Assembly: GCA_003427395.1 (NCBI GenBank) | Contig: BFEA01000487.1 | Span: 706,780-750,502, forward strand | Source: Chara braunii | Lineage: Eukaryota; Streptophyta; Charophyceae; Charales; Characeae | Reading direction: 5' to 3' | Length of the DNA stretch: 43,723 nt | Shown: positions 10,094 to 19,750 of the stretch, one piece after another | How the letters are laid out: every line of letters begins with the position of its first letter | How positions within the stretch are numbered: position 1 is the stretch's first letter | Translations under genes and position numbers: made by a program | Notes under the pieces: generated by a model | Told to the model about the DNA's origin: nothing | Seen by the model: only the letters and a program-made list of their open reading frames with translations | Databases searched by the model: none

Positions 10094-10221
10094 TTCCTGC
10101 TTTTTTAGTACTGGGGGGGGCGAGGATGGGATTGGCTGGAAGTGCCTTTCTCAGCCTTGTATGGCTGCAACTTTCATGTGAGGGAGGCTGGGCCCGTTTC
10201 CCGGCTTTAATTGAAAAAAAA

Positions 10222-10700
10222 GAAGACTGGGTAATGGCCCCAGATTTCTCCGGGCTGATAGGATAGAGCTCCTGAATCTGGATGTGATTTATGCAGAGAT
10301 GCAGAAAAGCAATTCAATCTCGATTTCCTGCACATCTCCATAACCTCGTCCAGATTCAGGCATTCGACCCGATCCTCTTTGCTAGTCACAAGCTTATAAT
10401 AAATAAGAAAAAAATAAAAATGAACGTATAAGTATGTTCTTGCCCGGATACAGTCAAGATGAGGGTGCGTTGTGTTCGGGGAAAGACGGGAGATGAGGTT
10501 GCCCTGCTCTGTGACCTTGCTGCGTGTCTGGGCATAGCCACACCACTCTCGAAATGTGCAAAATGAGAATGAACTCTGCTAAGAAGATGGCCAGATGCAC
10601 CCGCCACCCAAAAAAAAGCCCCTCTGTTCTGTTAAGAGGGGGGAGTTCCCATCTGTCTGGTTGGAGGCGGCGTGGCCCAATAAGGGCGACTTCCCCCTAT
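10222..10700. other. Unassigned sequence
   Basis: No gene recognised. A T-rich/A-rich tract lies around 10398-10425. An A-box-like GTGGCCCAATAAGG near 10672 resembles the one at 10716 and may be a partial copy of the same SINE-like head. Confidence 0.4.
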
Positions 10701-10707
10701 CTGATTG

Positions 10708-10825
10708 CCGAGCACGTGGCCCAGTAGGGAGCGTCAGAACTCTTCTCAAGATTCGATATCAGCCATCAGGATCTCTGATGGGCATCCCAAACAAGAAAGG
10801 AAAAAAAAAGACAATAAGAAAACCT
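10708..10825 (+). mobile_element. tRNA-derived SINE-like element
   Basis: TGGCCCAGTAGG (10717-10728) fits an RNA polymerase III A box, and AGATTCGATAT (10749-10759) fits a B box at tRNA spacing. About 30 bp later the sequence becomes A-rich (GGAAAAAAAAAGACAATAAG). No target duplication was found. The unit is short and degenerate, so it is a probable SINE remnant. Confidence 0.5.
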
Positions 10826-11031
10826 CTGATGCGGAAACCGCTGATGTCACTCATTTTGTCTTTCTTGAAAAACGATTTTCACACCGCCTAGGGCATCTTG
10901 CACCATCCCCACCATCCGCCAGCAATTTGGATGCATGCGGTCAGCAATCCTGTTCAGGTTCGTTCACAATTTTGGCTCTTTGGGGATCGATGCAATTGGG
11001 CCCTCGATGAATCTAACGAAATCCGTCAGCA

Positions 11032-11225
11032 AGTGGCGTAGCTCAGTTGGTAACACCCCGGACTGTTAGAATTCAGATCTTGAGTTCGAACTGCAATGGA
11101 AGCAAAGCAGATGAGTCCCATAACTGACTCCGGCCTAGTTTCCGCAAATGTGAATTATGGTCTTTATGTGAGGTGGCCAGCCTCTCTCCTTTATTGAACG
11201 AGTACATAACCTGGAGTTCTTTTTG

Positions 11226-11273
<48 letters not shown>
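11032..11273 (+). mobile_element. tRNA-derived SINE with 46-base poly(A) tail
   Basis: The head carries TAGCTCAGTTGG (A box, 11039-11050) and AGTTCGAACTG (B box, 11083-11093), with GACTGTTAGAATTCAG between them as an anticodon-arm-like hairpin. A body of about 130 bp follows and ends in an uninterrupted A run at 11228-11273. This is the layout of a tRNA-derived SINE, mobilised by a LINE machinery. The head matches the repeated module of the 3388-3990 array. The acceptor stem does not close well and I saw no clear target duplication, so it is not a tRNA gene and the 5' edge is approximate. Confidence 0.75.
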
Positions 11274-11275
<2 letters not shown>

Positions 11276-11581
11276 TGAATTACATACCGGGGCCGGTCAG
11301 TAGTCGATGATGATTTTTTTTATTTTTATTTTTTTAATTTAATGTTGATATCCAAAGGCCGTGGCCTTTCAAAGAAAGAAAAAGAAGGGAAAAGAAAATC
11401 GGCCACATTGGCAAAGAGAACTCGTCAGACTGGGGTCAACGTCCGATCTGTTCATTGGGGAAACGCTAAACAGTGGTTCTCTAAGGGACACCTGGGGGAC
11501 CAAGTCCGGATTAGCCGAATTCTCAGTTTCTGACAGTAGAGTCGGAAGATCAACGGCCAGAAAATAAGAATCGGCGTAAGT

Positions 11582-11612
11582 GGGACATGGCCCCGGGCCC
11601 GGTTCCCGGGGC
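11582..11612 (+). repeat. Structured repeat, copy 1 (loop CCCGGTT)
   Basis: GGGAC (11582-11586) precedes an 8-bp stem GCCCCGGG/CCCGGGGC (11590-11597 with 11605-11612) around the 7-base loop CCCGGTT. Related copies at 28088 (+) and 31592 (-) keep GGGAC and nearly the same loop but different, still paired, stems. Confidence 0.55.
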
Positions 11613-11948
11613 GAGATCAAACTACCGATGTATGTGGAGCGTATGTGGATTAGTGTTTGACGTGTGTGACTGTCAGGCATCATGGATTTGGCAGGAAATC
11701 AGCGGTAGCCAGTTTTTGTCGATGAAGCCCGGGAAAAGGATGTTTTTTTTTTTTTTTTCCTCCCATTGGTAGGTTTTTCTTTCGTTTTTGCGGTGGGGGT
11801 CCCTCACGCACGTTTCATTCAGGGCGAAAGCAAAGACGAATGGCTTCATCGCTGGAAATTGATTGTGGTTTGGGAGGTGTTTGGGAGGGTTCTATCCCCT
11901 CACCTACAGCAAATGGTGTATGGAGTTACTCTTCCCCTCCTTTGCCAA

Positions 11949-12002
11949 AGAGAATTTCTGTCAAAAAAAAAAAAAAAAAAAAAAAACAGAGAATTTCTAT
12001 CA
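11949..12002 (+). mobile_element. Insertion made only of a poly(A) tract between direct repeats
   Basis: AGAGAATTTCTGTCA (11949-11963) and AGAGAATTTCTATCA (11988-12002) match at 14 of 15 positions and flank a run of about 24 A. This is the footprint expected from an extremely 5'-truncated retroposon insertion in which only the tail was copied, with a 15-bp target site duplication. Confidence 0.65.
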
Positions 12003-12398
12003 GAACAACCGAACAGCATGCACTGCGGCCTATTTCAAGGAAGCCTCAGACTATTGTCAATGAATATGGTCCGGGTGCTGGCTCACATGCAGTCGTCTTG
12101 ACTGCCACAGCCATGGTCAGTGAATCATGCCCTGACATCTGACACCCCGGCCGGAGCAGACACCATCTGTGAGAAGAGCACTTTCTTTTCTTTTTCGGCA
12201 GTTTTTTCTTCATTTGTTTGGTCATGAAATGTTTTTTTGCGTTTATTTTCCCTACTTCACGCTGCCACCCACCTGTCCCACGCCATGGCTAGTGGGATCT
12301 CGCTCCCGGTTTGTAAATAGAAGTTGTTCAGTTTAGAAGGGAAAAAAAAAAAAGAAAAAGCCTGATCTCTTTTTGAATTTTATTTTTTTCACTGCTCC

Positions 12399-12524
12399 AC
12401 TACACAACACTCTACATGCATTTGGCCTCTTTCTCCACCAGGTTCCTTGAGACGAGTCCAACATTATGAATGTATCCAGTCCAGAAAGCCTCCAAATGCA
12501 TGCAGTAGAGTGTTGTCTAGTGTA
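12399..12524. repeat. Foldback element 1
   Basis: CCACTACACAACACTCTACA followed by TGCATTTGG on the left and the inverse (CCAAATGCATG, CAG, TAGAGTGTTGT, CTAGTG) on the right form arms of about 27 bp interrupted by a 3-base insertion. They enclose a loop of about 65 bp. It may be a MITE-like foldback; no target duplication was identified. Confidence 0.6.
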
Positions 12525-12604
12525 ACTAGGCTCATGAGTCTGAATTCTGTGGGGCCTGTAAGGGGCTCGCCACAAAGCCTTTTGAATGAAGGCTTTTTCC
12601 GAAA

Positions 12605-12687
12605 GGTGTCAGACTTTTTTCGAAAGGCTGCTCGTCGACTCCCCCCGCGCCCCCCTTTTTTCGAAAGGCTGCTCGTCGACTCCCCCC
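12605..12687. repeat. Short tandem repeat running into an assembly gap
   Basis: TTTTTTCGAAAGGCTGCTCG plus TCGACTCCCCCC occurs twice, separated by GCGCCCCCC. The second copy runs directly into 70 Ns (12688-12757). The true copy number is therefore unknown, and the gap size is nominal. Confidence 0.8.
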
Positions 12688-12757
12688 NNNNNNNNNNNNN
12701 NNNNNNNNNNNNNNNNNNNNNNNNNNNNNNNNNNNNNNNNNNNNNNNNNNNNNNNNN
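12688..12757. other. Assembly gap (70 N)
   Basis: Unsequenced or unresolved bases, probably inside the tandem repeat on its left. Confidence 1.
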
Positions 12758-12759
12758 CT

Positions 12760-12862
12760 CCACTACTCTCGACACGTGTAAAGCGAGTGTGAATCTTTGC
12801 CTAGAACATGGAAAGATACACCACCATAATTTTTGTCTTTTGTGCATGTCGAGAGTAGTCAA
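12760..12862. repeat. Foldback element 2
   Basis: CCACTACTCTCGACACG right after the gap and CATGTCGAGAGTAGTC at about 12845-12860 form a 13-bp stem (ACTACTCTCGACA) around a loop of about 70 bp. Like foldback 1 its left arm begins CTCCACTAC, so the two may be related. Confidence 0.55.
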
Positions 12863-13254
12863 GCCAGGCCCTTGGAATCGCCCCTTTTTTCTTATTTTTT
12901 TCCTTTTTGCCAATCGACCTTTTCGAGTGGGCCTTTTCACAAGACCACCCGAGGTCTTTTGAGGAAACGCTCGTGACAGGTGGGAGGATCTCATCTCTTC
13001 GAAATGACTTCTCTTCACCCTAAGGCGCCTGAGATGAGCTAGCAACTAGTCCTACTACCCACTGTACCCAAACTTGTAACAAGTTCATAACCAATTCTGA
13101 GGATCAATAAATTCTGCAATTAGCTGCAATTAGCTCAGCAACTGAAGACTAGCCACCAGATAATGAACAACCTGACCTGATCAAGCCTATTCTTTTTGCA
13201 ACTGCCTTTGATTCTATCAATACACTTAGTAACTGGAGACTAGCCACTGTAGAC
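12863..13254. other. Unassigned sequence
   Basis: No gene or mobile-element signature recognised. It forms the flank beyond the 3' LTR of element 1. TTAGTAACTGGAGACTAGCC at about 13227-13246 and CAGCAACTGAAGACTAGCC at about 13137-13155 form a short direct repeat. Confidence 0.4.
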
Positions 13255-14112
13255 TGTGACCCGCAACCTCACGCCCTGTGCTGTCTTCCGTTCGGAGTGG
13301 TAAAGGTGCGGAAAGGAGGCCCAGGAAAACAGCAAGATGGGGTGTGCCAAGGATTTTTGGACGATTGAGTGTGGGGACACAGACAGAACTGAAATCCCCC
13401 GTGTTGGTCTGATGAAGTGAGCGATCTGGCGGGTTCCGGTGCGCATGGAATTCGCGACGCAGGGAAGTTTTGAATTTAATCCACCGCTGCGTGCGGAATT
13501 CGCGACGCGGGGAAGTTTTGAATTTAATCCAAAAAATATTGTCGGACTTCCCACCGGCTACAGCTCGTCGTTTGGAGTGGAAGGGAGCGGGCACGTGTTT
13601 AGTATCTCGTTTCCGCACTATCTCCCGACGCCGCACGCTACACAATTCAGAATCCGACGTGGACGGTCTCAGTCGCGTGGCCCTTTCCTTGTGCTCGTCT
13701 TCGTTCCGCGTTCGGTAGTGGAACCCCTTCGACTGGTAGTGATCGAGGCGTTGACAGTCACTACACAAGGTATTGGGCCAATGGGGTGCCACTGCCGACC
13801 ACGGGATGACGATCAACTCGTTGAAGAGTAGTGGCAGCAAGTATGGCGGAAAGTGCGTATCCACGATGACAAACCCAACGCCTACGAATCCTGAGCACCG
13901 ATTTTCAGGAGGGAAATAATATACTGCCCACCGATCTTTGCGACAGTTTCTCGTATGTCCCACTCACAGATTCGCGTCCTGTCCTCGTTATACGGGAAGG
14001 GGCGAAGAGGGGCTGCGGGAGGCTGGCGCCTACTCAGATTGAGCCCGTTGGTCCACATGGCAAACAATCGGGAGTACCTTAATCGTTCATCGCATGCATA
14101 CAATCCTATCAA
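13226..14112 (-). pseudogene. LORF copy in the element 1 3' LTR, frameshifted
   Basis: Two overlapping frames carry LORF similarity. 14112-13882 contains CDERLRYSRLFAMW and NEDRTRICEWDI, which line up with the N-terminal and CQTENDRLC regions of the 6697-7275 copy. 13963-13226 contains VDTHFPPYLLPL, IVIPWSAVAPHWP, TLCSDC and RLRPSTSDSE. One frameshift separates them. The normal stop is lost: beyond VPAPF the frame runs through a tandem 35-bp duplication (13448-13482 and 13496-13530, GAATTCGCGACGCRGGGAAG) and past the LTR end. Not functional as it stands. Confidence 0.6.
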
Positions 14113-15004
14113 TCCAATCAGAAAGGCCAGTTACAAAAAGCAGAGGGTTTGGAGAAGGAAGAGGCGGCGAGACACAACCACTTTTTCAGTACTCGGATCA
14201 GGCGTCACTTACGCGCAACTCTCCTTCGAAAATCACAAGCAAAGCATCCTTGCATTTCAAAATCCCAACAACATTGTCCCTGCTACCGATTCATTTTAAT
14301 CAAAAGGGGTTTCGCGCTCATTTATTATCATCTTCAGCACATACATTCACTGTGGAAGGTGCGAAAAGAAATGACAATCATGCAATGTCCCAACAAGGCT
14401 GACGTCAAGGAAAAACCCTTGGAGGTTGATACACGCGCATCCACCGTTCACAAGACAAAATCCAACAGCGCGGGGGACTACCCAGGAAACTAATGGAAGA
14501 GCTCCGGAAGAAACCATTCAACAATTCCATCACGCGTTAATATATAGAATCATTCATAATCGAAGGAAAAGAGAGGGAGAGAGGAATAAAGATCGGAGGG
14601 GGGGGATTACACAGAGATCGAGAAATGGAAGAAGGTTTGGCTTTCTTCGCCGCAATGTCACACCATAGAATAGAGTCGCAACCAAGAGGGCGTACTCGTC
14701 ATCAAATTCCAACACGGCCCTGGGTCAACCATACACTCAACTCAGATTACTTATCCGTATTCTGACGCCGATGATCCCGGCCGTCGCGCATCATCCTTCA
14801 CCACTGCGATCGTCACCTCGCCAACTTAGCCTCGACGTGGCTTGCCCGTATCCCAGAGTCTGTCGTGGCAACCTAGCGCACCGCCAGCCAGTCTACAGTC
14901 GCCTCGTCAGAACTTTCCGACTCGCACCGTACACACCACCTAGCCACTACTTCCCAGAAGCTGGCCGATGAGTTGAGAGAGACTTTTGCGGGGGCGCCGA
15001 CGGA
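14113..15004 (-). other. 3' LTR interior between TATA and LORF
   Basis: Similar patches to the leader part of the other LTRs (for example CTGTCGTGGC near 14860 against CCGTCGTGGCC near 8284). It contains purine-rich and AT-rich stretches but, unlike the other LTR copies, no long CT tract. No supported gene. Confidence 0.45.
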
Positions 15005-15012
15005 ATTTATAG
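15005..15012 (-). promoter_or_regulatory. Candidate TATA box of the 3' LTR
   Basis: CTATAAAT on the minus strand, about 895 bp from the LTR start. It is equivalent to the octamers at 8447 and 41994. Confidence 0.6.
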
Positions 15013-15684
15013 TTGCGAGAAGGGAGAGAGATGCGAAGAAGGGTGAATGGGGAGGCAGAGGAGGGAATAGGAGAGTTTGCCAGTGGTTGCCCATCGAAAG
15101 CCATGTTGATCCTCCCAACTCGACCTCAACCAATCAGAATCGTCGTGCAGTACGAACTTACACGGCGCTTCTCCTTGGTTAGATAGGGAGGGAGGATGGA
15201 CTGGGTTATTGAGCGCGGATTTTTAGAGCGGGAAGAAGAGGAGCGCAAAGGATAGCACGAAATTGGTCTAAGATTCAGATGAGCAAGAAGAAGAGAGGAA
15301 AAAAAAAGGCGCGCGTGGAGAAAGAGGAGGGAAAAACAGTTATGGGGGGGGGGGGCTGATGCGAGAAAGCGTATGCGCGCGAAGAAGGATGGTGCGAGGG
15401 ACGAAAGGGAGGAAGGAGGAGGGAGCTTGCTCGCATGGTGTCGGTCGGTAAGAGAAAAATGGGCACCAAAACAGTTGCAGTTTTTCCCAATCCTATGCTA
15501 ATTCAAAATTGAAAGTGCCATATCCTCGCGCAAAACAGGCGCAGGAAAGAAAATCTCCCGTCGATTCACATTCGTATACGAGTTTCCCAGAGTCATCAAG
15601 GTCGAGGCCGAGCACATTCGCGCATGGAAGGTCGCGCGGTATTCCGATAATTCCGAGATTTCTAACTGCCGAGCCAAATTCAAA

Positions 15685-15704
15685 GCGCGCTCGCTAAGGC
15701 GCGC
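15685..15704 (-). promoter_or_regulatory. Conserved U3 motif GCGCCTTAGCGAGCGC
   Basis: On the minus strand GCGCGCCTTAGCGAGCGCGC. The core CGCCTTAGYGAGC recurs in the U3 part of the LTR copies at 24400-24419, 42553-42569 (both -) and 29462-29477 (+). Surrounding bases are much less conserved, so it may be a protein-binding site or a structural element of the LTR. It is partly self-complementary. Confidence 0.4.
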
Positions 15705-16056
15705 GAAATTCCCATGCATTTTCAATCAAAAAAGAAAATAGAGCGGACAGATTCCCGCAAGGTACCTTTAATCGAGCACAGGTAGCAGAGAGAGGGGGGG
15801 GGGGGGGGGGGTCTTGGGGTCGAACTGTACACCTCTGGATGCCAAAAAACACAGGAAGAAGAGAAGGGTCCAGAAGATGGCGCAGGTCCGGAAACTAGTA
15901 CGTCACATATGTGACGCGCAGGGGGTTCCAAAATTATGCGATCTCCTGATTGCATATCATGGCGGAGGAGGAAGGAGGGGGATGAGAGGATGCATGAGGA
16001 ACCAAGCGTATCAGGAGGGAGAACGCTTCGCATTAAGCAGGTGATGGAGCCAGACT

Positions 16057-17595
16057 TCATATCGACGCCAACTTCAATTGCATTTTCTTCGCGAATCTGC
16101 TGGCTCGAGCTGCTGGAACCGTCGGAGGTCGTCCAGGTGACGCCATCATCGTTCGTGGATTCTCCGTGTGATCTGCACCCTCGCCGTGCAATTGGAAATT
16201 CGCCCAGCAGTAGTCGACCTGGAGGGGGCTAGGGAGGGGTCGGGGCCATTCGGGCGGGAGGGGAGGAAAATAATCCTCCGCTTCATCATCGAGATTGACG
16301 AAATGTACAATCCGATGTGCGCGGGGGAAACAATGATTGAGTCGAGACAGGGAAAGGAGGTAATCGGGGTAAAGGGAGGGAATGGTTCGAAGGACGTTGT
16401 CTCTTAGAGACTCGTAGTCTTCCATAGCGGGGAAGGTGTCGGAAATGACACAGTACAACTCCATGTGGTTGGACCGTGTCCAGGCGACACTGAAGTTAAG
16501 GATATTGAGAGGGAAGGAGGGGGATTGATGGGGGAAGACCATGCAGAGGAGGCGAGCGGCGAAGTGATGACAGAAGAAGCCGCTCGCGAAGATGCGATAG
16601 TTAAGGGGGAATTAGAGGTGGGGGAGAGGTCGGAAGAGGAGTAAATCAAGGGGGCGGCGGTAGACAGGACGGGGACGAAGCGCGGAGGGGGCGGAAGCGA
16701 CCGGAGAAGGTGAGCGAGGGCGGCGGCGCCTTCGGGAAGTTGTCGCGCCATGGTGCCGGCTAGCAGCGTCCGAGGGAGCAGCGGGATCCAGGACCGATCC
16801 TCCTTGAGCGAGCGGCGGTGGTTGTGAAGCTTCCGGTGGTTTAGGCGCTGATGCCTCTCCCTCCTCCTTGAAACTCGATTGGGCTTCTGGCTCCTCTTCC
16901 CCCGAAAGTCCGGCGATGGCTATGCGGCCTGGATCATCGTCTGATGGCAACTCCCCGTTGTCTCGATGCGCTTGTCAGAACTCATTAAAATCGGAGTTGT
17001 CGGGTGCAAGCTTGTCCAAGTCCAAGTAGCACCAAGCCTTCGGATCGTGATCGCTCAGATACTGCCCGTAATCCTCCGTACAATTTGCCCAGATTACTGT
17101 TGGCGTCAACTTCCTCTCCAAGGTTTCAGGTCCCGCCTGATTCGGATCGCTTGGATTATAGGAGATGATGTCCGTTGGTAGATCGTCGACGAGCTGTGAC
17201 AAAAAGGTGAGGAGTTCGTAGGCGATTGTGGCTCATCCTCCTTGGGCGATCTCTCCACACAGCAGTCCTACCAGCGTGTCGTCGGTATCAGATTCTCTCT
17301 GCCCTAGTTGCGCTAGGACCAACGACATCTCGTGCGAGTGCTCTAGCTCGCGATTACTATAGTAGCGCGACCAGTGGCACCTTACCGTAAGCATGCACAC
17401 ACTAACCGTTGCGAACTCAGTCCACTTGCGAACGTAATCAGAACTTAATGGGAGGGTGGGGGAGGGATGAATTTCTAGAGTGAGGAGGGGGTTCGCCCAG
17501 GATGGCCAGATGATCGGGAGGTCAGAGGGGAGAGAGAAGGTGGAGAAACGATTCATCGGCGCTCGGGGTAGGAATGAAGATGGGGAAGAGGGCAA
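16057..17595 (-). pseudogene. Post-pol ORF of element 1, unknown function, three in-frame stops
   Basis: One reading frame of about 512 codons runs from 17595 to 16057 without any frameshift. It is broken only by TGA (17233-17235), TGA (16975-16977) and TAA (16612-16614). A Pro/Ser/Arg-rich middle (RRRRRPRSPSP) is followed by a hydrophobic-leaning stretch (FASGFFCHHFAARLL), NFSVAW, ELYCVI and SLYPDYLLS, then FPPLPPEW. The copy at 42899-43682 keeps SVAW, VYC, TLYPDYLAS and the LP..P ending, so the frame was once a real protein. Its place between integrase and the 3' LTR is where some plant gypsy lineages carry an env-like ORF. I see no signal peptide, protease site or clear fusion motif, so I do not assign that role. 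Confidence 0.6.
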
Positions 17596-18039
17596 GGGGC
17601 GCGGTCAGTGGCGCTGGTCCAGAGAGAAAAGGTGTCGATACAATCTGTCCCCACTACTTGTCATCCCGGCTTGGCCAGTCGTTGCCGCCAATCAGCCGCC
17701 AACTTTTGTCCCCACCGGTAACGGTCAGTCACCACTGTGTCTCGCCGCTGCACGCCAACTTGAATTGTACACAAATCGCCGCTGAAAGCTACCACCCCCG
17801 TTACGTCACTCTGAGTCGGCCGCGAGAAGCGCCGAACTCCCAAAGCTTCCGCCAAAACGACGGCTGAACCTCGATCGGTTGATATGGTGATCTCCACGGC
17901 GGCACACCAAGCTCCGTCGCCAAAAAGTTGCACAAAGCGAAGGAGATCAAGACTAAGACAGGATGCGCGACTTGGCGAAATCGCAAAAGGGTTCGAGGTT
18001 GACGAAATTGAGCAAGGATGGCTGGCTCAACGATAAAGC
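17596..18039 (-). other. Spacer between integrase and post-pol ORF
   Basis: Short open frames exist on both strands (for example 17661-17933 and 17801-18043 on -), but none shows similarity that I recognise. Treated as spacer. Confidence 0.4.
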
Positions 18040-19477
18040 TCATGGCGAAGGTGAGGGGGAGGTAGACGCGGAGGAAGGAGAGGAAGCGAGTCTGTCGGTC
18101 ACGCCGGATGAAGAAGAGAGAGATGGACTAAGGTTCTCAGAAGGAGGAAGGGGACGGAGGTAGGAAGTGTGGCGGACAATGGGGAGAGAGCTATGGCTGG
18201 CGCTAGCTTTGGGTGCGATGCGCACTGTGTTGGCTCCGTTGGGACCGAGCTCTACGACGCGAAAACAGCCAGAGAACTTCGGAGCGAGTTTGAGGTCGCA
18301 TGCACATTTGCGTACCTGCACCAGATCCCCTAGCTTATATTGGTGCTATGGGCCCGCATTCCCGTTCGAGCCTCGTAGCTACGGACCTGCCTACCGTGGG
18401 CCAACTCGGTCATTTTCTGTCTTTTTCGGGCCAGCTTAGGAACGGCCCTTTCCATTAAATCCGCATATCTCTTGGCTTTGGCCTTAAGGGCCGCACGCGT
18501 GTCCCGTCCCCCTTTGTCGGCAATTTCTGAGGTACCCCGATTGTCGACACATGGAAGGCTATTAGTTCGAAGATGGAAGGGGGTAACCCTGTGGACTCAT
18601 GAGGGGTGGCTCGATGAATTCCGACGATTTGATAGGCAATCTCGGGCCATGGACGCGTGTTGCGAGCCGCTAAGTTTTTACGGAGGGCGTTCTTAATCAT
18701 GCGATTCACATTCTCTGCCAGCCCGTTTGATTGGGAAACATGGGGAGCGGTGTGCCGGAGCGTAACGCCACGACGCATTAGCAATTCCTCTACCTCACCT
18801 TTAAATTTCGATCTGTTGTCGGTTAAAATCTCCTCTGTATCTAGGTGGGTATTGAAGAACCGGTCGATGTATGTGGCCATCTCCGAGGCCTTTCAGGTTT
18901 TACACGGATAGACTTCGATGTATTTCGAGAAGTGATCGATTAACACCAAGAGAATGGAGTAATCGCAACGATTGGGGCCAGATGGTACATCTATATCAGT
19001 CGTGTCCATACTGACTCGTTGGAACGCCCGTTCCACTTCTGTAGGGACTATCGTGTTTGGCCCACGGAGGGGCGCGCGGTCAGCGGCACATACTAGACAG
19101 TTGGCTACCACGTGCTTCACATCGTCACGGATATTAGACCAGAACCATCGATTTTGGTCGATAGTTGCCTCTGTGACACGTATCGCGAAATGAGCGGCCT
19201 GTTCCTCGTGCGCGGACCTAGTCCAGTCATGTATCTGAAGAGGGTGGGGAACCGTCAACCATAGCCCTGATCCGTCCGTCTTTCTTTTTTTCAGATGTCC
19301 GTTGATCCATTGATAGTCTCGGGATCTTTCGGTAACCCGACGTCTGTCATGTTTGGTAAGATGGTCCAAGGGTAGGCCTACTAATTTAGCTAATAAGATT
19401 TTATCCGTCCACACCTCCGCTCGTCGGTATTTCTCGTCATATTCAGGGTCGTCCGTTCGGGCAGCCTCAAATCGAAC
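18040..19477 (-). pseudogene. Integrase of element 1 (HHCC, DDE core, C-terminal domain)
   Basis: Integrase inserts the cDNA into the genome. The N-terminal zinc domain has HDW..SAHEEQAAH and NCLVC (about 19235-19090). The catalytic core has the first Asp in SMDTTDI, the second in LTDNRSKF and the Glu in NGLAENV, so the DDE triad is present; the second Asp-to-Glu gap is 34 residues rather than 35. The C-terminal part has GDLVQVRK, then KLAPKFSGCFRV and HTSYLRP, a GPY/F-type domain, followed by a Ser/Pro-rich tail. An in-frame TGA at 18893-18895 cuts the core between the first and second Asp, and at least two frameshifts (near 18470 and 18330) separate core and C-terminus. No chromodomain was recognised. 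Confidence 0.88.
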
Positions 19478-19750
19478 CTAGGTAGGGAGTTTGTTCGTTC
19501 TACACAGAGGGCACTTCCATTCTTTACTGCTCATTCGGTATCGAACGCATGCACCGTGCGCACGATTGACACACGTGGCACAGTCCACCCAATCGACAAA
19601 TCCAGATTCGAAGGGGTAACAATTTACTCCGTAAATTCGTGAAATACACGTGCAAAAATAACAAAATTTATCTGGGAGAGTGGCGAGAAAATCAGAATGG
19701 GCGAGGGGATCAGAACAGGAGGGAGAGAATGAGTCAGGGGGAGTTTCCAT
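19478..19750 (-). pseudogene. PHD-finger-like C4HC3 domain in pol, in frame with integrase
   Basis: The 90-codon stretch contains C30-X2-C33, C57-X2-C60, H65-X2-C68 and C80-X2-C83. Asp-Trp-Val-Asp lies just before C57 and Trp two residues before C80 (EWKCPLC). This order and the conserved Trp are those of a PHD finger (C4-H-C3), a fold that in other proteins reads histone tails. It is not the integrase HHCC domain, which follows separately. After a TAG at 19478-19480 the same frame continues into integrase through about 22 codons (FEAARTDD, then DEKYRRAEVW), so the domain sat between RNase H and integrase in one polyprotein. RNase H upstream is in another frame. Domain call is by pattern only. 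Confidence 0.65.

Larger units (their letters stand above)
9249..10221 (+). mobile_element. LINE 3'-terminal fragment
   Basis: A 5'-truncated non-LTR retrotransposon. It consists of the last part of the polymerase ORF (to 9728), then about 490 bp of 3' UTR ending near an A-run (10214-10221). The left edge coincides with the LTR end at 9248. The 3' UTR contains a 38-bp duplication (10001-10093). Confidence 0.7.
13255..15907 (-). mobile_element. 3' LTR of element 1, about 2.65 kb
   Basis: Minus-strand ends read TGTGACGTAC (at 15907) and GGGTCACA (at 13255). The first 527 bp (15907-15381) are nearly identical to 24613-24096, which fixes the outer border. The TATA box is at 15005-15012. LORF remains lie at 13226-14112. 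Immediately inside the element (15908-15929) TATGTGACGCGCAGGGGG resembles 42720-42740 next to the LTR at 41440-42719. A 16-bp perfect palindrome CGTCACATATGTGACG straddles the border. Confidence 0.85.

Noticed and set aside
11032-11110. Functional tRNA gene
   Set aside because: A and B boxes fit, but the acceptor and T stems do not close, and a SINE-like body with poly(A) follows.
15908-15960. Polypurine tract upstream of the 3' LTR
   Set aside because: Purine-rich on the plus strand only; on the element's coding strand it is pyrimidine-rich, so it cannot serve as the plus-strand primer.
18040-18321. Chromodomain at the integrase C-terminus
   Set aside because: The region fits the GPY/F-type module and a Ser/Pro tail; no chromodomain aromatic cage pattern was seen.
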